Assembly: GCA_022592435.1 (NCBI GenBank)
Contig: JABYQS010000959.1
Location: forward strand, 1 to 10,574
Length of the DNA stretch: 10,574 nucleotides
Origin: Cerioporus squamosus
Lineage: Eukaryota > Basidiomycota > Agaricomycetes > Polyporales > Polyporaceae
Direction: 5' to 3'
Shown piece after piece: positions 8,445 to 10,574 of this stretch. Under the pieces are notes generated by a model. The model made no database searches, had not been told where the DNA came from, and saw only the letters and a list, made by a program, of their open reading frames with translations. The stretch's first letter is position 1; the number at the start of each line of letters is the position of its first letter. The translations under genes and the position numbers were made by a program.

Positions 8445-8452
8445 TTGATATA
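8445..8452 (-). promoter_or_regulatory. Possible TATA element of the REEP-like gene
   Basis: The minus strand reads TATATCAA within GCTATATCAAGCC, 70-77 nt upstream of the ATG at 8375. It is a weak TATA match at a plausible distance, followed by a C/T-rich leader. A short upstream open frame (ATG 8421, 14 codons, ends before 8375) lies between it and the main start and might lower translation. Confidence 0.35.
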
Positions 8453-8521
8453 GCGGCTCTTCGGCCCTGTCTCGCTAAATGAATCGATCAAGTATTGAAC
8501 TTACACGTTCTTTATCGACGT

Positions 8522-8538
8522 TTGTTACTGGGTAACAA
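8522..8538. repeat. Perfect short inverted repeat
   Basis: TTGTTAC and GTAACAA, 7-base arms, are separated by TGG. It lies about 150 nt upstream of the REEP-like start codon and 13 nt from a second, nested inverted repeat, so it may be part of an upstream regulatory element. Confidence 0.55.
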
Positions 8539-8550
8539 GAGATACTAAGT

Positions 8551-8587
8551 GGGGTAAGTGAAAGTAAGCATGTCTTACTTACTCCCC
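8551..8587. repeat. Nested inverted repeat (TAAG-rich)
   Basis: The inner arms AAGTAAG (8562-8568) and CTTACTT (8574-8580) are perfect around the loop CATGT. The outer arms GGGGTAAGT (8551-8559) and ACTTACTCCCC (8577-8587) match with one extra base, sharing four bases with the inner arm, so two alternative hairpins are possible. It could be a protein-binding site, a remnant of a small inverted-repeat element, or a structure in the 3' flank of the EEP transcript. Confidence 0.5.
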
Positions 8588-8789
8588 AACACATGGTTTG
8601 TGCATGGATCTGTCTTCCTCTCGTCAATCTCTCGGGCAGGGCCACCACACGGCCCCGGTCAGGCAGATGAATCGCGATATGCGAGAACTGCCTGTGCGTT
8701 TTACACGCTGATCCGATACAATTGATATACTATCACACGTCTCCTCGCAATGTCCACTTGTACAACTGGTTCCTCGTCCGAGAGACCCC

Positions 8790-9987
8790 TCACTGCAACG
8801 TAATGTCTGCGAACACGGGACGGTGGTCACTTGCCAGCACACCGTCGTCCGTCAGAGACGAGCCAACATGGTACGCATCCGCGGTCCTACACATGACCGC
8901 ATCAGTGCACGGATCTCGGTGCGTAACCTCGTGCCGCTCACCACTTGCCGTTACTTCCGCCGTATACAAAGTCGATGCGCGTATACACGGACGCATCCCC
9001 GGGCGCGTTAAATCCGGTGTAAGTAGCGTACTCGCCTGAAACGTACTCCCGTGGCGTCTCCGCCTTCAAGTCGAGCATCTTGAAGTCCGGGAGGGTCTCG
9101 TTCGGAACTGCATACTTCGCCGCGAACGTCGCGTTCACGGCAACGGGGGCGACCTGGCCAGTGATAATCTGGTATGCACCCGAGTCCGTACCAGTCGCAG
9201 GGCTGTTGAAGTCGCCCGTGATGATGACCGGGCCGCCGGTCTTGTAAGCCTCGTACTTCGCGCGCACGAGCATCATCGATGCTGCAAGTCGGCGCTGGTC
9301 ATCGGACTGGTCGTCCAGGTGTGTATTGAGGTAGGTGAAGTGAACTTTAGCAGCAGGGTCTGACTTCAGAATGAGCGAAGTCGCCGTGCAGATGCGGAAG
9401 GAGCCCGCGCCCGGGAACTTCGACGGCTCGAAGGGAGTGTTGGAAAGCCAGAACGAGTCGTTCGAGACGAGTTCGACGTCAGACCTGAATGAGAGACATG
9501 TGAGCAAACGGCACCCGTGTCCTACGCCAACGAACCCACTTCTTGTAGAAGATCGGGCTGAACTCTCCCGCAGCGACACCATCGTCGCGGCCGACACCGA
9601 CCCACCCCCAACCGTCCCCAAAGAGGGTAGCCAGATCGGTCACTTGCCGTACAAGAGCTTCCTGGAAGCCTGGTACAAGCTCGCTCAGACGTCAGGTTTC
9701 ATGGTAGCGACTCAGCACTCACCTGCAAGCACGATCCCCTCGTTCTGAAGGTTCTCGTACACCTTTATCCGTCTGGTGCTCCATGGCTGCTCTCCCTTCT
9801 TCCCGTAGTAAGTGGGCGCCTGCAGCGGGTCCGGAAGGTTGTCGAGCGACTGCTGCACCGTGATGCTATCTGGCTGCGAGTCGTAGCGAAGATTGTACGA
9901 CGCAATCCGCATGGTCTGAGCTGCAGCTGCAAGACCAGACGTCAGCGCAAGGTTCAACAGGACCGTGAGGGGCGCAAGAGGGAACAT
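8790..9987 (-). CDS. Secreted endonuclease/exonuclease/phosphatase (EEP) family protein
   Basis: The EEP fold hydrolyses phosphodiester or phosphomonoester bonds using a divalent metal (DNase I, sphingomyelinase and inositol-phosphatase superfamily); the substrate here is not determined. Exons on the minus strand: 9987-9723, 9669-9540, 9484-8942, 8886-8790. The introns are 53, 55 and 55 nt with donors GTGAGT, GTGGGT and GTGAGC; phases are consistent. Total is 1035 nt, 344 residues. Residues 1-23 form a signal peptide (Leu/Ala-rich core, AAAA|Q cleavage region), so it is probably extracellular or in the secretory pathway. The core motifs are all present in order: N32 in ASYNLRYD, E92 in GFQEAL, H187 in LNTHLDD, D223 and N225 in GDFN, the RIDFVY strand, and D333-H334 in SDHRPV near the C-terminus. 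These are the metal-binding and catalytic residues of the fold, so activity is expected. There is no GPI-type hydrophobic tail; the protein ends at ITLQ. The upstream TTAAGG at about 10053 may act as a weak TATA element. Confidence 0.92.
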
Positions 9988-10033
9988 GGCAGGGCGCAGT
10001 GCGGGGCAGAACGAGTGGCCGTCCGTCGCCTTG

Positions 10034-10488
10034 TCATGAGCACTTCCCCCGCCTTAAGTACATCGCCGAGCCTTCGCTCGAAGCTTGACTGTGTGCAACA
10101 TACAGTACCATCACCCGCTGAAGCCGCTGCCAGTGCGCTGCTGCCGTGATCAGAGGCTCACATGATAGCCGGGAAGAAGCAGCGACGACCTGAGCACGAT
10201 GTGCGACGCACCTTCTCTGTCCGTAACTGGTGCAAGCCCGGTCCGCGTGAGTATCTCGCTGCGAGCGTCGAGAATAGACCAAAGGTAGACTTGAAACCCA
10301 TCAGACGAACGAGTCCTTCTCGAGTTCTCCACGACGAACGTGTCTTCGCAGTACTAGTGCTTGTGCTCAAGTCGCTAGCGTAGTGATGCTTATCTTACAG
10401 CTTCCAAGACGTGACGGAGAGTTACGAGACAAGAACGTTCGACCTCAAGAGACTTGGAGGAGAGAGGAGAGGAGTTTGAGGTCATCAT
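10034..10488 (-). CDS. Tentative small three-exon hypothetical protein (about 112 aa)
   Basis: I do not recognise this protein. Proposed exons on the minus strand: 10488-10399 (90 nt, starts MMTSNSSPL, context GGACCATGA), 10353-10212 (142 nt) and 10140-10034 (107 nt, ends RRGKCS then TGA). Introns are 10398-10354 (45 nt, GTAAGA...CACTAG, phase 0) and 10211-10141 (71 nt, GTGCGT...GGCAG, phase 1, with CTGAT about 13 nt before the acceptor). Total is 339 nt, divisible by three, and the joined product reads as a plausible soluble protein with no signal peptide. If intron 2 is retained, the frame stops at 10150 instead. A good acceptor (CTGAC...TTACAG) lies just upstream at about 10496, so the true first exon may lie outside the window. 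The stop is only 46 nt from the EEP start codon. The model rests on splice signals alone. Confidence 0.4.
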
Positions 10489-10518
10489 GGTCCGACTGTA
10501 AGTAGTCAGACTCTGTAA

Positions 10519-10534
10519 GCGCGCGTTTGCGCGC
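10519..10534. repeat. GC-only hairpin
   Basis: GCGCGC and GCGCGC around GTTT make a perfect six-base-pair stem with a four-base loop. It is just upstream of the tentative small gene. Function unknown; it could be chance in GC-rich DNA. Confidence 0.4.
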
Positions 10535-10574
10535 AGTCAATGATCACAAGGTCAATCACACACCCAGGTGTTTA

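Larger units (their letters stand above)
8376..8789. other. Intergenic region between the EEP and REEP genes
   Basis: About 414 nt holding the 3' flank of the EEP gene (right part) and the promoter and leader of the REEP-like gene (left part). The distinctive content is a pair of inverted repeats at 8522-8587. I see no additional gene. Confidence 0.55.

Noticed and set aside
9371..9748. Plus-strand frame of 125 codons
   Set aside because: Antisense to EEP exons 1-3, whose motifs and splice phases are unambiguous.
5395..9987. A metabolite or defence gene cluster linking the acyltransferase, REEP and EEP genes
   Set aside because: The genes differ in strand, family and compartment, with no shared promoter or pathway partner, so chance adjacency is the simpler reading.

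Overview
The window reads as ordinary nuclear DNA of a filamentous basidiomycete, most likely an agaricomycete. The grounds are GC-rich coding exons with strong third-position G/C bias, and genes broken by short introns (about 45-77 nt) with GTATGT, GTGCGT or GTGAGT-type donors, CTNAC-like branch points and pyrimidine-poor AG acceptors. The encoded families are typical of fungi. No tRNA, rRNA, CRISPR array, insertion sequence or clear transposon was found. No multi-gene system or biosynthetic cluster is evident either; neighbouring genes look functionally unrelated.

Layout from left to right. (1) Minus strand, 1-952: 5' part of a Ser/Pro/Arg-rich low-complexity protein running off the left edge, with one clear intron and a TATA box. 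(2) Plus strand, 1933-2729: a two-exon, 239-residue protein of unknown function, divergent from gene 1. (3) Minus strand, 3189-3662: a coding-like orphan reading frame of low certainty. (4) Minus strand, 3816-4479: pieces of a helical-bundle domain resembling the MLKL-NTD/HeLo-like N-terminal domains of fungal NLR-type cell-death proteins. It stands alone and seems to carry a one-base frame break. (5) Plus strand, 5395-7087: a complete BAHD-type acyltransferase with a 13-nt first coding exon. (6) Minus strand, 7278-8375: a three-exon TB2/DP1/HVA22 (REEP/Yop1) ER-shaping protein with a long C-terminal tail, convergent with gene 5. (7) Minus strand, 8790-9987: a four-exon secreted endonuclease/exonuclease/phosphatase (EEP) protein with all core catalytic motifs. 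(8) Minus strand, 10034-10488 or beyond: a tentative small three-exon gene ending 46 nt before the EEP start codon.

Most of these gene models depend on splice junctions read by eye. For genes 2, 5, 6 and 7 every junction keeps phase, and the total exon length divides by three. The observations most worth following are the stand-alone, possibly broken HeLo-like protein, the nested inverted repeats upstream of the REEP gene, the long tail on the REEP protein, and the tightly packed small gene upstream of the secreted EEP protein.
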